64,000 nt of DNA from UBA1381 sp964399965 (GCA_964399965.1 CAYNRX010000001.1:225523-289522), one strand, 5' to 3'. Counted from the first letter of the stretch, positions 27,001 to 35,681 are shown. Made by a program: numbers and translations. The notes: generated by a model from the letters alone, not told the origin.

Positions 27001-28916
27001 TGGGCAAAGGCTACCTCATCAAACCCAGCCTTTGGAGAAAGCGTTTTGCCGTCTGAAGAAAGCGCAGCCTTTCCTATATAGTAGCTCGTATGCGGCGGCT
27101 GGTTATAGCCGACATTCTGCCAGGCGACAGCGCAGCGGTACTGTGTATCGTGCATGAGCGTTGTCAGCTTGTATTCAGTGGGGATAGTGGTGGTGAATAT
27201 CCTCAGAGCCGTATCGTCGTTGGTGCCGAACATCACTTCCTCGCGCCAATCGCCCATGATATCAGCCGACAGGGCTGCGTTTGATTTAGAGGAGTTGTTG
27301 GAGTGAACGCCGTCAAATGTTACTCTCTCAAAGCCAGACTCATCAGGCGTGCCGTATTTTACCACTCTCGTGTAATCTAAAAGCTCCCTGGCCAGATCGC
27401 CGTCCCAGTAAATAAGCGAATTGGTCTCACGCGGCTGTGTACCGATAGATACTCCGTCCGTTCCGTAAAGCTCAGAATCGGTCTTGCTCCAGAATTCGGC
27501 CGTGTCGTTCACGTTATCATCGATATTGCCCATAACGCCGCGGCCGTTATCGGCTTTGCTGCCGGCAAGAGCCTTTCCGGCCAGTATCTCGCCCGTTCCC
27601 GCACGGCGGTATTCGGCCGCGTAGCCATCGTTGCAGACATCCGCGCTCTCGTGAACCTGGAATACCTCTTGGTTGCCATCGTTATCAAAGTCGGAAACGT
27701 GCAGGGCATCGCCGTGGCCGTGGCCGGTGGAGTTTAATATCTGACCGTTATCATCAACAACGGTAGAACCGAACACTATCTCGTCCTTGCCATCGTTATC
27801 GGCATCGGCAACCGAAAGGTTGTGGTTGCCCTGACCATAGAGCGTCTTGTTATTGCTTGTGTCGGTCCTTGACCACAGCATGGTAAAGTTTTCGCCGTCC
27901 CAGTCATAGGCGGCCATGCCGGCCTTTTCATAATATCCGCGCGACACGATAAGGCTGGGCGTCTGACCGTTTAAGTAAGCCACAGCGGACAAGAACCGCT
28001 CCGAGCGGCCGCCGTAATTATCGCCCCAGCTTTTTACCGACCCTCTCTGGGGATAAAAATCGATCGTCTGCATAGCCTCGCCCGTTTCGCCGTTAAACAT
28101 AGTGAGCCAGTCCGGGCCTTGTATGATATGGCCGTTCTTGCTGCCGCCCTGGCGCAGGTCGGCCGTATCGTCACCGGCAGTGATATCCTTGCCCTTAGAG
28201 CTTACGTACGCGCCGGTAGAATCCTTCGACCCGGGAGCTGTGCGCAGAGCCATCTCCGCCTTGCCGTCACCGTCAAAGTCATAGACCATGAATTGCGTGT
28301 AATGCGCGCCGGCTCTGATATTTATACCCAGATCGATCCTCCAAAGCTGTGTTCCGTCCATCTCATAGCAGTCTATAAGTACATTGCCGGTATATCCGTG
28401 GTCAGAATTGTCGTGCGAATTGGAAGGATCCCATTTGATAATGAACTCATATTCTCCATCGCCGTCAACATCCCCTACACTGGTATCGTTTACCGAATAT
28501 GTATAACTCTCTCCGGATTTTGTCACTCCTCCCTCCGGTCTGTTGAGCGGAACATCATAATACGCATCGTCCCAAACGCTTATCGTGTCTCCCTCATCAG
28601 GCTCCTCACCCGAGGGAACTACCTGGTAGCTCTGATAAGCAAAGCCTGAGGTATCGGTGTAATTGGTAGCGTCAAGCCCTTGTTCAATCAGCTCGCCGTC
28701 CCGATAGAGGTCAAACGTCTGATCAAGCGGTTCCGTACCCAAAAGCCGCCAGCTCAAAAACACGCCGTTGTCAACACGCACCGCAACGGTCCCGCGGTCA
28801 AGGTATTCGACCTGCCGCGTACTGTCCGCCGCCGAAACGCTTACCGGAAACGCTGCCGGGAAGGCTGACAGTAAAACCGAAGCGCTGACGAGGGCGCTTA
28901 CAAGTTTTTTCTTCAT
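24003..28916 (-). CDS. Secreted PL11 rhamnogalacturonan lyase, multidomain
   Basis: 1637 residues. Signal peptide 1-30 ending in VSAA. Residues about 31-640 are the PL11 beta-propeller: VEYLDRGTVAVRVDNGVFLSW at the N-terminus, the Ca-binding VGDVDGDGEYEFIIKWDPSN, IRAGAHYTQFMVYDFDGDGKAE and later DFDNDG-type repeats. PL11 enzymes cleave the RG-I backbone by beta-elimination. The C-terminal 1000 residues hold laminin-G-like sandwiches, a carboxypeptidase-regulatory-like domain (near 1000-1070) and a final sandwich. No anchor motif is seen. ATG 28916 was chosen because the signal peptide and a GAGAGGAT ribosome site fit it; the frame is open to 29027 but that part is leader. Confidence 0.95.
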   Translation of the reverse strand: MKKKLVSALVSASVLLSAFPAAFPVSVSAADSTRQVEYLDRGTVAVRVDNGVFLSWRLLGTEPLDQTFDLYRDGELIEQGLDATNYTDTSGFAYQSYQVVPSGEEPDEGDTISVWDDAYYDVPLNRPEGGVTKSGESYTYSVNDTSVGDVDGDGEYEFIIKWDPSNSHDNSDHGYTGNVLIDCYEMDGTQLWRIDLGINIRAGAHYTQFMVYDFDGDGKAEMALRTAPGSKDSTGAYVSSKGKDITAGDDTADLRQGGSKNGHIIQGPDWLTMFNGETGEAMQTIDFYPQRGSVKSWGDNYGGRSERFLSAVAYLNGQTPSLIVSRGYYEKAGMAAYDWDGENFTMLWSRTDTSNNKTLYGQGNHNLSVADADNDGKDEIVFGSTVVDDNGQILNSTGHGHGDALHVSDFDNDGNQEVFQVHESADVCNDGYAAEYRRAGTGEILAGKALAGSKADNGRGVMGNIDDNVNDTAEFWSKTDSELYGTDGVSIGTQPRETNSLIYWDGDLARELLDYTRVVKYGTPDESGFERVTFDGVHSNNSSKSNAALSADIMGDWREEVMFGTNDDTALRIFTTTIPTEYKLTTLMHDTQYRCAVAWQNVGYNQPPHTSYYIGKAALSSDGKTLSPKAGFDEVAFAHTPASEEPPTPEESTTKLIDTKGFTADGEWSFSSGSVANESAPFNEVFRVTSGTSTMDLRLSPASSGISVQSFDFGTATAVIANNSGKTISPVLMQAVYTDGGTLSDVTAVSQEIENGRTGTINADPITVPMGGYVMAMLWDGIDTMVPLVPALDEQNPSYENPVQPEEPQTLKFSFDWKASASSSVQIAGEDGENIITLAKPSTGAITYQAGTAEAVSLPQSFSTAGHWFHVEMTEDPTARTIDLSIQDYTDNSDYRNIYAISFASAGYVSPAKFVIKNSCSIDNLKVEEVVYNVERALIEFNVKDAAGEPVADAMVTIGTRTLTTDADGHAAIKLKTGEYDYKITKPEYKSASGTANANEDVSIDATLLAGAERTVYTSYYFGDVEIAESVEAGKAKENTTFTVPDSAKMDITYTFPASVEDLPPGYEDYAGQTVSFEFDADQSNTVDVTVGENADTYIRLYYKEKRVPVTGLDTELLRIQFAPSGLGHQYWTSTGYEYADNNGQTIEISGSNSVTINFPQTAEKFVMEYDMIFKEMDWGGNVFGISLNNGNTVGSRIGLRASSQNTGRWEPVYNGENYITLAPGDNRYPGDYTNQRVHFIVVSNGTELLLTVANAETGELYIDNQAIPYANGIGPASKPINRVVFGRIRGNGNATYALTGFKAYTIGAEGAGEPVNTERTVVIPSTDSFALTSATHVSEVEGVDYNAATLIGVEYELRDASGSVVTPTGITLDENGTLTVAENAEAGDYYIVTLINNTPAESCKLNFLKKTQLFTSSFRNGTDGFVMQAGDAANTSLSASGGTLTFRMDDATASGGFYKIFDTPVESGKAELSFTFSTGGLKDSSDAWNWDGAEYKFYVQILDKNFNPDDAVENNGNIILELSQEYTSKAQQTYYRLRGHGAAQVAEDWERDSSISDNPVGRSSTTWNVTAELDFDQKTANFTLKSKDNEGYTLEGVSLEGIAGVGAIRFWAEKNGNVVRWRPGLSNVVFNQYVPQ

Positions 28917-28964
28917 AAATATCCTCTCTCTTTCTCTGAAAATGTTTATAAAAACCTTTATTAC

Positions 28965-28993
28965 ATTATACAATATTTCGTGAAAACTTACAA
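28965..28993 (-). promoter_or_regulatory. Promoter of the PL11 gene
   Basis: -35 TTGTAA (28988-28993), 17-bp spacer, -10 TATAAT (28965-28970). The spacer ends ATATTG, as in the CE12-like gene promoter at 6468-6496. Confidence 0.75.
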
Positions 28994-29073
28994 GAGTTTT
29001 TTTAGAATTTATCCGATAAATGAACAAAAATACCCTTAAGGAATAAAAAATACAAATTTATCTGTTATTTTCA

Positions 29074-29103
29074 TTGACATAACGGGCAGGGATGTAATAT
29101 AAT
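29074..29103 (+). promoter_or_regulatory. Promoter of alaS
   Basis: -35 TTGACA (29074-29079), 18-bp spacer, -10 TATAAT (29098-29103). The transcript would begin about 10 nt before the hairpin repeat at 29120. Confidence 0.8.
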
Positions 29104-29119
29104 AGGGTAAATTAGATTA

Positions 29120-29182
29120 GTCAATTGCGAAACTTTTTTCGTAATTGACTTCTGGCTTAAAACGCTATTGCGTTTTACAATT
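29120..29182. repeat. Modular hairpin repeat, short copy, in the alaS leader
   Basis: GTCAATTGCGAAA (29120-29132) pairs with TTTCGTAATTGAC (29137-29149); after TTCTGGCTT comes AAAACGC/GCGTTTT (29159-29176) and ACAATTATCT. These are the two end modules of the longer copy at 54489-54703, in the same orientation relative to the gene, with the three inner hairpins missing. It ends 37 nt before the alaS start. No T-box motif is seen in this leader. Confidence 0.85.
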
Positions 29183-29219
29183 ATCTAGACAAATTAGATA
29201 TGAAGGAGTTAAACATCTG

Positions 29220-31865
29220 ATGCAAAAACTTGGAGTAAACGAGATACGCGAGAAATTTTTGAGTTTTTTTGAGACCAAGGGTTGTCTTAGGCTCGGCAGT
29301 TTCCCGCTGATACCTAAAAACGACGCCAGCCTGCTTCTGATAAATTCCGGCATGGCTCCGATGAAGCCCTGGTTCCAGAATCCTGAGACGGCTCCCCGCC
29401 GCCGTGTCACCACCTGCCAAAAATGCATTAGGACCGGCGATATTGAAAACGTCGGCAAGACAGCACGCCACGGCACTTTTTTTGAGATGCTCGGCAATTT
29501 TTCTTTCGGCGACTATTTCAAGAAAGAGGCTACAGCCTGGGCATGGGAATTTTTCACCAAGGTTATGGAAATACCGGAAGAAAAGCTCTGGGTCTCCGTT
29601 TATGAGGAGGATGATGAGGCGGCCGAGATCTGGGAAAAGCAGGTCGGCGTACCTGCCGGGCGAATAGTGCGTCTGGGTAAAGAGGACAACTTCTGGGAGC
29701 ACGGCACCGGTCCCTGCGGCCCCTGCTCGGAGATATACTATGACCGCGGCGAAGAATACGGCTGCGGCAAGCCTACCTGCGGCGTAGGCTGCGACTGCGA
29801 CCGTTTCATGGAAGTTTGGAACCTGGTATTCACCCAGTTCGACAAGGACGAGGATGGCAATTACACTCCTCTCCCCAACCCCAACATTGATACCGGCATG
29901 GGGCTTGAACGATTGGCAGTTGTTATGCAGGGTGTAGACAACCTTTTTGAGATAGATACCGTGCAGGACGTTATGAATCATATCTGCCGCATATCCGGGC
30001 TTGAGTACAAAAAGGACGAGAAAAAAGACGTGTCCCTGCGCGTTATAACCGACCATATCCGCTCAACAGTGATGATGGTCTCCGATGGCGTTATCCCCTC
30101 CAATGAAGGACGCGGTTACGTTCTGCGCCGTCTTCTGCGGCGTGCCGCCCGTCATGGGAAGCTCCTCGGCATCAACGAGGCTTTCCTGTACGATGTGGCC
30201 GATACCGTCATAAACTGTTCAGAAACCGCGTATCCGGAGCTTGCGGAAAAGCGCGAATATATCAAAAAGATAATAAAGCTTGAAGAGGAGCGTTTCGATG
30301 CTACCATCGACAACGGCCTGGCTGTTCTGGAGAAATACATCGAAGAATGCAAAAACGCTCACAAGAGCATCCTTCCCGGCGAAGACGCTTTCAAGCTGCA
30401 TGACACATACGGCTTCCCCCTCGACCTCACGGTGGAAATAGCCGCCGAAAACGGCATCAGCGTTGATACCGAAGGCTTTAATAAAGCCATGCAGGAGCAG
30501 AAGGATACTGCCAGAGCCGCCAGAAAGGACGGCTCCAGCTGGGATTCTGACGAGGTATACACATTTGAAAACGCGGAACCTACCGTATTCATCGGCTATG
30601 ATACCCTCGAAGCGGAGGCGAAGATCGTGGGCGCTGCATTGAAGGACAGCGGCGTTTGCGAAGGCATAGGCGCCGGAGAGGCCGGCTTCATCGTTACCGA
30701 CAAAACTCCGTTTTATGCAGAAATGGGCGGTCAGGTAGGCGATATCGGTACGGTGATCTCCAAAAGTAAGACCGTTGCAGAGGTCGTAAATACCACCAAA
30801 ACCGGCGACGGCCATTATCTGCACGAAATAAAGGCCGATGCCCCGATAAACATCGGCGATACCGTTATCATGTCAGTAAATAAGGCGGTAAGAAAAGACA
30901 TCTGCCGCAACCATTCAACGACCCACTTGCTGCACAAGGCTCTCAAGGAGGTCCTCGGTTCGCACGTTGCCCAGGCCGGCTCCTACGTGGATGCGCACAG
31001 GCTGCGTTTCGACTTCTCTCATTTTGAGGCCATGACCGCCGAGCAGCTTGCCGAAGTCGAAAAAAAGGTCAACGAGGCCATTTTAGCCGGTCTGGAAGTG
31101 ACTGTGCAGGAGCTGCCGATAGAAGAAGCGAAAAAATTGGGCGCAGCGGCGCAGTTTGGTGAGAAATACGGCGACATCGTGCGCGTAGTCTCCATGGGCG
31201 ATTACTCGATAGAATTTTGCGGCGGAACCCATCTTACGAACACCGCGCAGGCCGGTTTGTTCAAGCTGCTGTCCGAGGGCGGAGTGGCAGCCGGGGTGCG
31301 CAGGATAGAGGCTGTTACCGGACGTGGAGTCATGGAGTATATCCACGAACGCGATAACATGATAGCTTCTGCCGCCTCATCGCTCAAGACGAATGAGCAC
31401 GATCTGGTGAAAAAAGCTGCATCTGTCGTAAATGAGCTGCGTGAATCACAAAAGGAGATTGAAAAGCTCAAGGAGGCCTCTGCCCGCGACGAGGCAAAAA
31501 ATATGCTGGCGTCCGCCACAAGCATAGGCAGTGCACAGCTCATCACCTCCCGCATAGACGGTCGCAGCGCGGACAGCCTGAAAACTACGGCCGACTCGCT
31601 GCGCGACAGCCTCAGCTGCGGTATCGTAGTCTTAGCATCGCTTGACGGCGATAAGATCACCTTCGTCGCCATGGCATCCAAGGAAGCTGTAAAGGCCGGA
31701 GCACACTGCGGCAATATAATCAAAAATATCACCGCCGTATGCGGCGGCCGCGGCGGCGGCAAGCCCGATATGGCCCAGGGCGGCGGCAAAGATGCTTCCA
31801 AGATAGACGAGGCACTGGCAAAGGCGGCTGAGATAGCAGCCGAGCAATTAGGGGCGCAGCTGTAA
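29220..31865 (+). CDS. alaS: Alanyl-tRNA synthetase
   Basis: 881 residues, full length. Class II core at the N-terminus (FFETKGCLRLGSFPLIP, INSGMAPMKPWF), CGPCSEIYYDRG near 175, the editing domain with the zinc-type motif HSTTHLLHKAL (about 565) and CGGTHLTNTAQ (about 668), and a C-terminal C-Ala domain rich in Gly (GGRGGGKPDMAQGGG). It charges tRNA-Ala in the cytoplasm. The ATG at 29220 begins the usual MxxLGVNEIREKFL; GGAG lies 11 nt upstream. The flavodoxin gene follows after 41 nt. Confidence 0.97.
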   Translation: MQKLGVNEIREKFLSFFETKGCLRLGSFPLIPKNDASLLLINSGMAPMKPWFQNPETAPRRRVTTCQKCIRTGDIENVGKTARHGTFFEMLGNFSFGDYFKKEATAWAWEFFTKVMEIPEEKLWVSVYEEDDEAAEIWEKQVGVPAGRIVRLGKEDNFWEHGTGPCGPCSEIYYDRGEEYGCGKPTCGVGCDCDRFMEVWNLVFTQFDKDEDGNYTPLPNPNIDTGMGLERLAVVMQGVDNLFEIDTVQDVMNHICRISGLEYKKDEKKDVSLRVITDHIRSTVMMVSDGVIPSNEGRGYVLRRLLRRAARHGKLLGINEAFLYDVADTVINCSETAYPELAEKREYIKKIIKLEEERFDATIDNGLAVLEKYIEECKNAHKSILPGEDAFKLHDTYGFPLDLTVEIAAENGISVDTEGFNKAMQEQKDTARAARKDGSSWDSDEVYTFENAEPTVFIGYDTLEAEAKIVGAALKDSGVCEGIGAGEAGFIVTDKTPFYAEMGGQVGDIGTVISKSKTVAEVVNTTKTGDGHYLHEIKADAPINIGDTVIMSVNKAVRKDICRNHSTTHLLHKALKEVLGSHVAQAGSYVDAHRLRFDFSHFEAMTAEQLAEVEKKVNEAILAGLEVTVQELPIEEAKKLGAAAQFGEKYGDIVRVVSMGDYSIEFCGGTHLTNTAQAGLFKLLSEGGVAAGVRRIEAVTGRGVMEYIHERDNMIASAASSLKTNEHDLVKKAASVVNELRESQKEIEKLKEASARDEAKNMLASATSIGSAQLITSRIDGRSADSLKTTADSLRDSLSCGIVVLASLDGDKITFVAMASKEAVKAGAHCGNIIKNITAVCGGRGGGKPDMAQGGGKDASKIDEALAKAAEIAAEQLGAQL

Positions 31866-31906
31866 TAGGCTGTCCCCCTAAAACGTGTCTTAAAAGGAGG
31901 GCAGGT

Positions 31907-32380
31907 ATGAACATACTTACTGTAGTCGAATCCAAGCATCAGGGCAATACTCTAAAGATCGCCCAAGCCATGGCCAAAGCCGTTCCTATGACGGTCACAG
32001 ACGCTAAAGGCCTTGCCGGATATGATCTTAAAAATTACGACATTATCGGGTTTGGCAGCGGCATATATTACGGTCGCTATGACAAAGATCTTCTGGAGGC
32101 AGTCAAAAGCCTGGGCAGCGAAAAGGCCTTTTGCTTTGTATTTTCCACCAGCGGCATGGGAAGTATAAAAGAGGAGAACGATCCTCTTATCGCCCTGCTT
32201 GATCAAAAAGGCAAGACGGTTTTAGGCTCATTCAGCTGCCGTGGGCATGACAAATTTCTGCTCTTCCGAATCATCGGCGGCCTGAATAAGGGGCATCCCG
32301 ATGAGCAGGACGCAAAAAACGCCCGGGATTTTATACTCGGAATTGTAGAAAAATATAATAACATGAAAAAGGAGCTGTAA
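31907..32380 (+). CDS. Flavodoxin family protein
   Basis: 157 residues. The FMN phosphate loop is ESKHQGNTLKIA (8-19), followed by YDIIGFGSGIYYGRYDKDLL (about 44-63) and FVFSTSGMGS (about 77-86), as in short clostridial flavodoxin-like proteins. A cytoplasmic electron carrier or FMN-binding oxidoreductase; partner unknown. AAAGGAGG ribosome site. The HIT gene follows 2 nt after its stop. Confidence 0.85.
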   Translation: MNILTVVESKHQGNTLKIAQAMAKAVPMTVTDAKGLAGYDLKNYDIIGFGSGIYYGRYDKDLLEAVKSLGSEKAFCFVFSTSGMGSIKEENDPLIALLDQKGKTVLGSFSCRGHDKFLLFRIIGGLNKGHPDEQDAKNARDFILGIVEKYNNMKKEL

Positions 32381-32382
32381 AT

Positions 32383-32724
32383 ATGGATTGCTTATTCTGT
32401 AAAATAATAAATGGCGAAATACCCTCAACAAAAGTATACGAGGACGAATATGTTTATGCTTTCCGCGATATCGAACCGCAAGCTCCGGAGCATATCGTTA
32501 TAGTTCCCAAGGAGCATATCGAGTCGGCCAATTTCATCACCGCAGATAACAGCATATATGCCGCCAAGATGTTTGAGGCCGCCTCAAAGATCGCAAAAGA
32601 GCTGGGCTTTGCCCAGGACGGCTATCGCATCGTCAACAACTGCGGCCAAAACGGCGGCCAGACAGTTATGCACCTGCATTTCCACCTCATGGGCGGCCGC
32701 GAATTTGCCTGGCCGGCCGGTTGA
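32383..32724 (+). CDS. HIT family (HinT-like) nucleotide hydrolase
   Basis: 113 residues, normal for HinT. CLFCKIINGEIPSTKVYEDE at 4-23 with two metal-ligand-like Cys, and the histidine triad HLHFHLMGG at 98-106. These enzymes hydrolyse purine nucleoside phosphoramidates. Overlap-level spacing from the flavodoxin gene indicates one operon with alaS. Confidence 0.95.
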   Translation: MDCLFCKIINGEIPSTKVYEDEYVYAFRDIEPQAPEHIVIVPKEHIESANFITADNSIYAAKMFEAASKIAKELGFAQDGYRIVNNCGQNGGQTVMHLHFHLMGGREFAWPAG

Positions 32725-32789
32725 AATGGATAAAAATGGGGATTTTTTAAAATTTCCCAAAAAAAATTCAAAAATTTTTAATAAAATCC

Positions 32790-32819
32790 TTGACAGAACC
32801 ACCCCGAATAAGGTATAAT
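32790..32819 (+). promoter_or_regulatory. Promoter of rpsU-yqeY
   Basis: -35 TTGACA (32790-32795), 18-bp spacer, -10 TATAAT (32814-32819), giving an rpsU leader of about 80 nt. Confidence 0.8.
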
Positions 32820-32906
32820 ATAATAGTGATTTGAAGAGTGCTTTAAATCATGCTTATTCCATCAAGTCCATTTTACAATCGACTTGCCGGAGGGAGGGGA
32901 ACAACA

Positions 32907-33083
32907 GTGTCTGAAATCAGAGTAAAAGATAACGAGTCCTTGGACAGTGCTCTGCGTCGTTTTAAACGTCAGTGCGCCAAGTCAGGTGTTATGTCGGAGA
33001 TCAGAAAACGCGAGCATTATGAAAAGCCCAGTGTAAAGCGTAAGAAAAAATCTGAGGCGGCAAGAAAGAGAAAGTTCAAGTAA
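32907..33083 (+). CDS. rpsU: 30S ribosomal protein S21
   Basis: 58 residues from a GTG start at 32907 with a strong GGAGGGAGGGGA site 8 nt upstream. [20 protein letters not shown] and [18 protein letters not shown], with a basic tail, are standard S21. The frame is open further upstream (to 32850) but that part is leader. S21 helps the 30S subunit select initiation sites. yqeY follows, the usual neighbour. Confidence 0.96.
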   Translation: MSEIRVKDNESLDSALRRFKRQCAKSGVMSEIRKREHYEKPSVKRKKKSEAARKRKFK

Positions 33084-33100
33084 ATATTGGGGTGACAGTG

Positions 33101-33535
33101 TTGTCATTGAAAGAGAAATTGTCGGCGGATTTTAAGCTGGCGATGAAAAACAAGGATACAGTCCGCAAGAATACGATACAGATGGTCAAGGCTGCGATTT
33201 TGCAGGTCGAAAAAGACAAGCAGATCACTCTGGACGACAACGGTGTTTTGGACGTTATATCCAAGCAGCTGAAGCAGCGCAGGGACTCCCTGCCCGAATA
33301 CGAAAAAAGCGGACGCGAGGATTTAATCCTTCCTCTCAAGCAGGAAATGGATATTTTGATGGAATATCTGCCTGAGCAGCTTACGGGTGAAGTGCTTGAA
33401 AAAATAGTTAAGGAAGCAGTTTCCGAAACGGGCGCATCGTCTATGAAGGATATGGGCAAGATCATGGAATATGTGAAGTCGAAGGGTATGGCTGACGGCA
33501 AAGAGATATCTCAGATTGCCAGAACGCTGTTTTAA
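33101..33535 (+). CDS. yqeY: GatB/YqeY domain protein
   Basis: 144 residues. SLKEKLSADFKLAMKNKDTVRKNTIQMVKAAI is the family N-terminus, and KQEMDILMEYLPEQLTGEVLEKIV the middle. It is related to the tRNA-binding tail of GatB; its exact role is unclear. The start is taken as TTG 33101, 5 nt after GGGGTGA; a GTG at 33092 is the alternative and would add three residues. Confidence 0.92.
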   Translation: MSLKEKLSADFKLAMKNKDTVRKNTIQMVKAAILQVEKDKQITLDDNGVLDVISKQLKQRRDSLPEYEKSGREDLILPLKQEMDILMEYLPEQLTGEVLEKIVKEAVSETGASSMKDMGKIMEYVKSKGMADGKEISQIARTLF

Positions 33536-33547
33536 AAAAAGAATAAT

Positions 33548-33566
33548 GCCGGATCATGTATCCGGC
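33548..33566 (+). terminator. Hairpin between yqeY and tRNA-Thr
   Basis: GCCGGAT-CATGT-ATCCGGC, 7-bp perfect stem followed by TTCT. The weak T-run means readthrough into the tRNA is likely. Confidence 0.5.
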
Positions 33567-33572
33567 TTCTAC

Positions 33573-33648
33573 GCTGGTGTAGCTCAGTTGGCAGAGCGAC
33601 TGATTCGTAATCAGTAGGTCGCGGGTTCGACCCCCGCCATTAGCTCCA
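33573..33648 (+). tRNA. tRNA-Thr (CGT)
   Basis: 76 nt with CCA at 33646-33648. Acceptor GCTGGTG pairs with CATTAGC (two G-U pairs); anticodon stem CTGAT/ATCAG holds TCGTA, giving CGT; T-arm GGGTTCGACCC. Confidence 0.93.
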
Positions 33649-33714
33649 AAAATAAACGCTTTGGTATTCGCAACAGAACGATAAAATCAATCCGTCTGTT
33701 GGACAAGGCGTAAA

Positions 33715-33756
33715 TGGACATATCGCACGATGAATTTGCGATATGTCCGTTTTTTT
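33715..33756 (+). terminator. Strong terminator after tRNA-Thr
   Basis: Perfect 12-bp stem GGACATATCGCA (33715-33726) with TGCGATATGTCC (33737-33748), then G and seven T. Confidence 0.9.
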
Positions 33757-33789
33757 GCCTGTGTATAAAATTTCTTCCGCGTTTTTTTG

Positions 33790-33818
33790 TTGACACAGTC
33801 CGCACAAAGAGCTATAAT
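33790..33818 (+). promoter_or_regulatory. Promoter of the WG-repeat protein gene
   Basis: -35 TTGACA (33790-33795), 17-bp spacer, -10 TATAAT (33813-33818), 31 nt before the chosen ATG. Confidence 0.85.
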
Positions 33819-33849
33819 GAAGGTAGGAATACTAACAAGAGGGATGGTC

Positions 33850-35406
33850 ATGAAAAAAATTATTGTCTCCGCTTTACTTACTGCCGCTTTTTTGACAGCC
33901 TCTCTGCCCGCAGGAGCCTACTGGGAATACAGCGAACACATACTTGATTTCAGCTGTTTTTTGAATTATGCCGATGAGGTATGCTATACGGCATACACCA
34001 GGGGTTCCGAAGAGCTGTATTTATTCAATATGGAAACAGATGAACAGGTATCCTGCTACAACAGAATAACGCACGAGAACGCATATGCTGCCCAGAACAG
34101 CGATATAAACAAATTGCGGCAAGAGCGCGGTCTGGATCCAATACCCACAAGCACGCCGCGTCCTACGCCTACCATAGCCCCGGAAAAGGAATCAAGCGGT
34201 ATACACGCCGTAAATCAGGATGAAAGCGGCCTTAGCGCCTTTTTCTCCGCCGATGGCGAGCAGCTTACCCCTTACATATACGATGTTGTCTGGGATTTCG
34301 GCTACGAGCACCAGTTTGAATATTATACATATTCGCCGCACGGCTTCCCGACATTGCACCTGGAGCGGCTGATAAGTCCTGTGGAACATGCGGCTATTGG
34401 GGAAAACGGCGCGATCAAATACATCGACACGGATTTTCGTGAGATCGATATATACGACCGCCATCAGCCCTTTTATAACAAGCGCGAGGATCTCGGCGAC
34501 AACTTCCTGCAATTATCCGTGACCGCTCCGGATACGAAGGAAAACACAGTGACGGGCGTTGTTGACAAGAACACCGGTAAAGCGGTCATAATGCGCGGCG
34601 ACTACGGTTTTGATAGGGCGGCGGACGCTGATGAGGTGGCGATAATTTTTGTTACTGATACGGGTAAATACGGCGCTGTCGATGACGAAGGGAATCTTCT
34701 TCTGGAGCCTGTGTATGAACATCTCGGTTTTTTCAGCAGCGAGATGTTTTTGGCCGGTATTACAGATGAAAACTGCAAAATGAAGTACGGTCTTATCGGC
34801 CGGGATGACAATGTATACGTCGACATTACCAACGACAACATATCAGGCTTTGCAGACGGTGCTATACAGATAAGAGACGGAGAGGAAACAATCTGCGTTG
34901 ATTTTGCAGGCAACGAAGCGATCCCGCATGAGAAATTGTATGCAAGAGATGACGGCCTGGGCGTTTCCTCAAAAAACAGCGTTGACTGGGAAAGAAATGT
35001 AGTATCTGTATGCAATACTTTCAACAACGAAACACTTATATACAAATTCAAGAATGAGTACGCCTGTATATGGCTTGACGGCGGTTATGTGGATCTTGAA
35101 GGACTTAATGCTGTGCATGAGGATGGCGTCACCTATGTGCCCGGGGCAGCTCTGGCTAAAGCCCTGGGAGCCAGCGTTGAGGTCAAACTTAACGGGCTTA
35201 TCATAGAACGTGGCGATATGCGGCTGTCATTTTACGAGAACAGCCCCTATATGACGTCGGGAAATACGAATATCGCTCTTGACGCAGCTCCTAAGCAGGA
35301 AAACGGGACGCTGATGATCCCGGCCGAAGCTCTGGCCTCCGCCCTCGGGTATAAGGCAGAATATATGCCCGTATCACATATATTGAAACTTGAGAGCGGG
35401 CAATGA
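33850..35406 (+). CDS. Secreted WG-repeat protein with copper amine oxidase N-terminal-like domain
   Basis: 518 residues. Signal peptide 1-24 (MKKIIVSALLTAAFL to LPAGA). A short TPRPTPTIAPEK linker near 100. The middle has WG-type repeats (KYGAVDDEGNLLLEPVYEHL; MKYGLIGRDDN). The last 110 residues (VTYVPGAALAKALGASVEV and LMIPAEALASALGYKAEY) match the Cu_amine_oxidN1 stalk-type domain that clostridia use on exported proteins. Probably an exported envelope protein of unknown function. ATG 33850 has AGAGGGA upstream and opens the signal peptide; in-frame starts upstream to 33787 lie in the promoter. Confidence 0.82.
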   Translation: MKKIIVSALLTAAFLTASLPAGAYWEYSEHILDFSCFLNYADEVCYTAYTRGSEELYLFNMETDEQVSCYNRITHENAYAAQNSDINKLRQERGLDPIPTSTPRPTPTIAPEKESSGIHAVNQDESGLSAFFSADGEQLTPYIYDVVWDFGYEHQFEYYTYSPHGFPTLHLERLISPVEHAAIGENGAIKYIDTDFREIDIYDRHQPFYNKREDLGDNFLQLSVTAPDTKENTVTGVVDKNTGKAVIMRGDYGFDRAADADEVAIIFVTDTGKYGAVDDEGNLLLEPVYEHLGFFSSEMFLAGITDENCKMKYGLIGRDDNVYVDITNDNISGFADGAIQIRDGEETICVDFAGNEAIPHEKLYARDDGLGVSSKNSVDWERNVVSVCNTFNNETLIYKFKNEYACIWLDGGYVDLEGLNAVHEDGVTYVPGAALAKALGASVEVKLNGLIIERGDMRLSFYENSPYMTSGNTNIALDAAPKQENGTLMIPAEALASALGYKAEYMPVSHILKLESGQ

Positions 35407-35418
35407 AAAATCAACACT

Positions 35419-35458
35419 AAATAAACGGCCGCAAGCGTAATGCCTACGGCCGTTTATT
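35419..35458. terminator. Bidirectional terminator between the WG-repeat gene and tRNA-Leu
   Basis: Perfect 13-bp stem (35419-35431 with 35446-35458) with TTTTT after it on the plus strand and A/T on the other side, placed between convergent genes. Confidence 0.85.
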
Positions 35459-35460
35459 TT

Positions 35461-35549
35461 TGGTGCTCAAGGCCGGGGTCGAACCGGCACGGGAGTTAAG
35501 TCCCACGGGATTTTAAGTCCCGGGCGTCTGCCTATTCCGCCACTTGAGC
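35461..35549 (-). tRNA. tRNA-Leu (TAA)
   Basis: 89 nt with encoded CCA and a long variable arm, as in class II tRNAs. Acceptor GCTCAAG pairs with CTTGAGC; anticodon stem GGGA/TCCC holds CTTAAAA, giving TAA; T-arm GGTTCGACCC. Confidence 0.95.
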
Positions 35550-35563
35550 AATTCACGAGAAAT

Positions 35564-35592
35564 ATTATACCATATACGGTGGAAAAAGTCAA
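35564..35592 (-). promoter_or_regulatory. Promoter of tRNA-Leu
   Basis: -35 TTGACT (35587-35592), 17-bp spacer, -10 TATAAT (35564-35569). Confidence 0.8.
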
Positions 35593-35623
35593 TATCAAAA
35601 TTATGTATTTTTTTAAATTCTGC

Positions 35624-35652
35624 TTGACAATTTGAATTTTCTGTGGTACAAT
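35624..35652 (+). promoter_or_regulatory. Promoter of the aroF leader
   Basis: -35 TTGACA (35624-35629), 17-bp spacer, -10 TACAAT (35647-35652), about 30 nt before the leader peptide start. Confidence 0.8.
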
Positions 35653-35681
35653 ACACACAATAGGTCACGGAGGAATAAGCC

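Noticed and set aside
29104..29219. T-box riboswitch in the alaS leader
   Set aside because: The leader is only about 115 nt, filled by the hairpin repeat, with no T-box consensus and no terminator.
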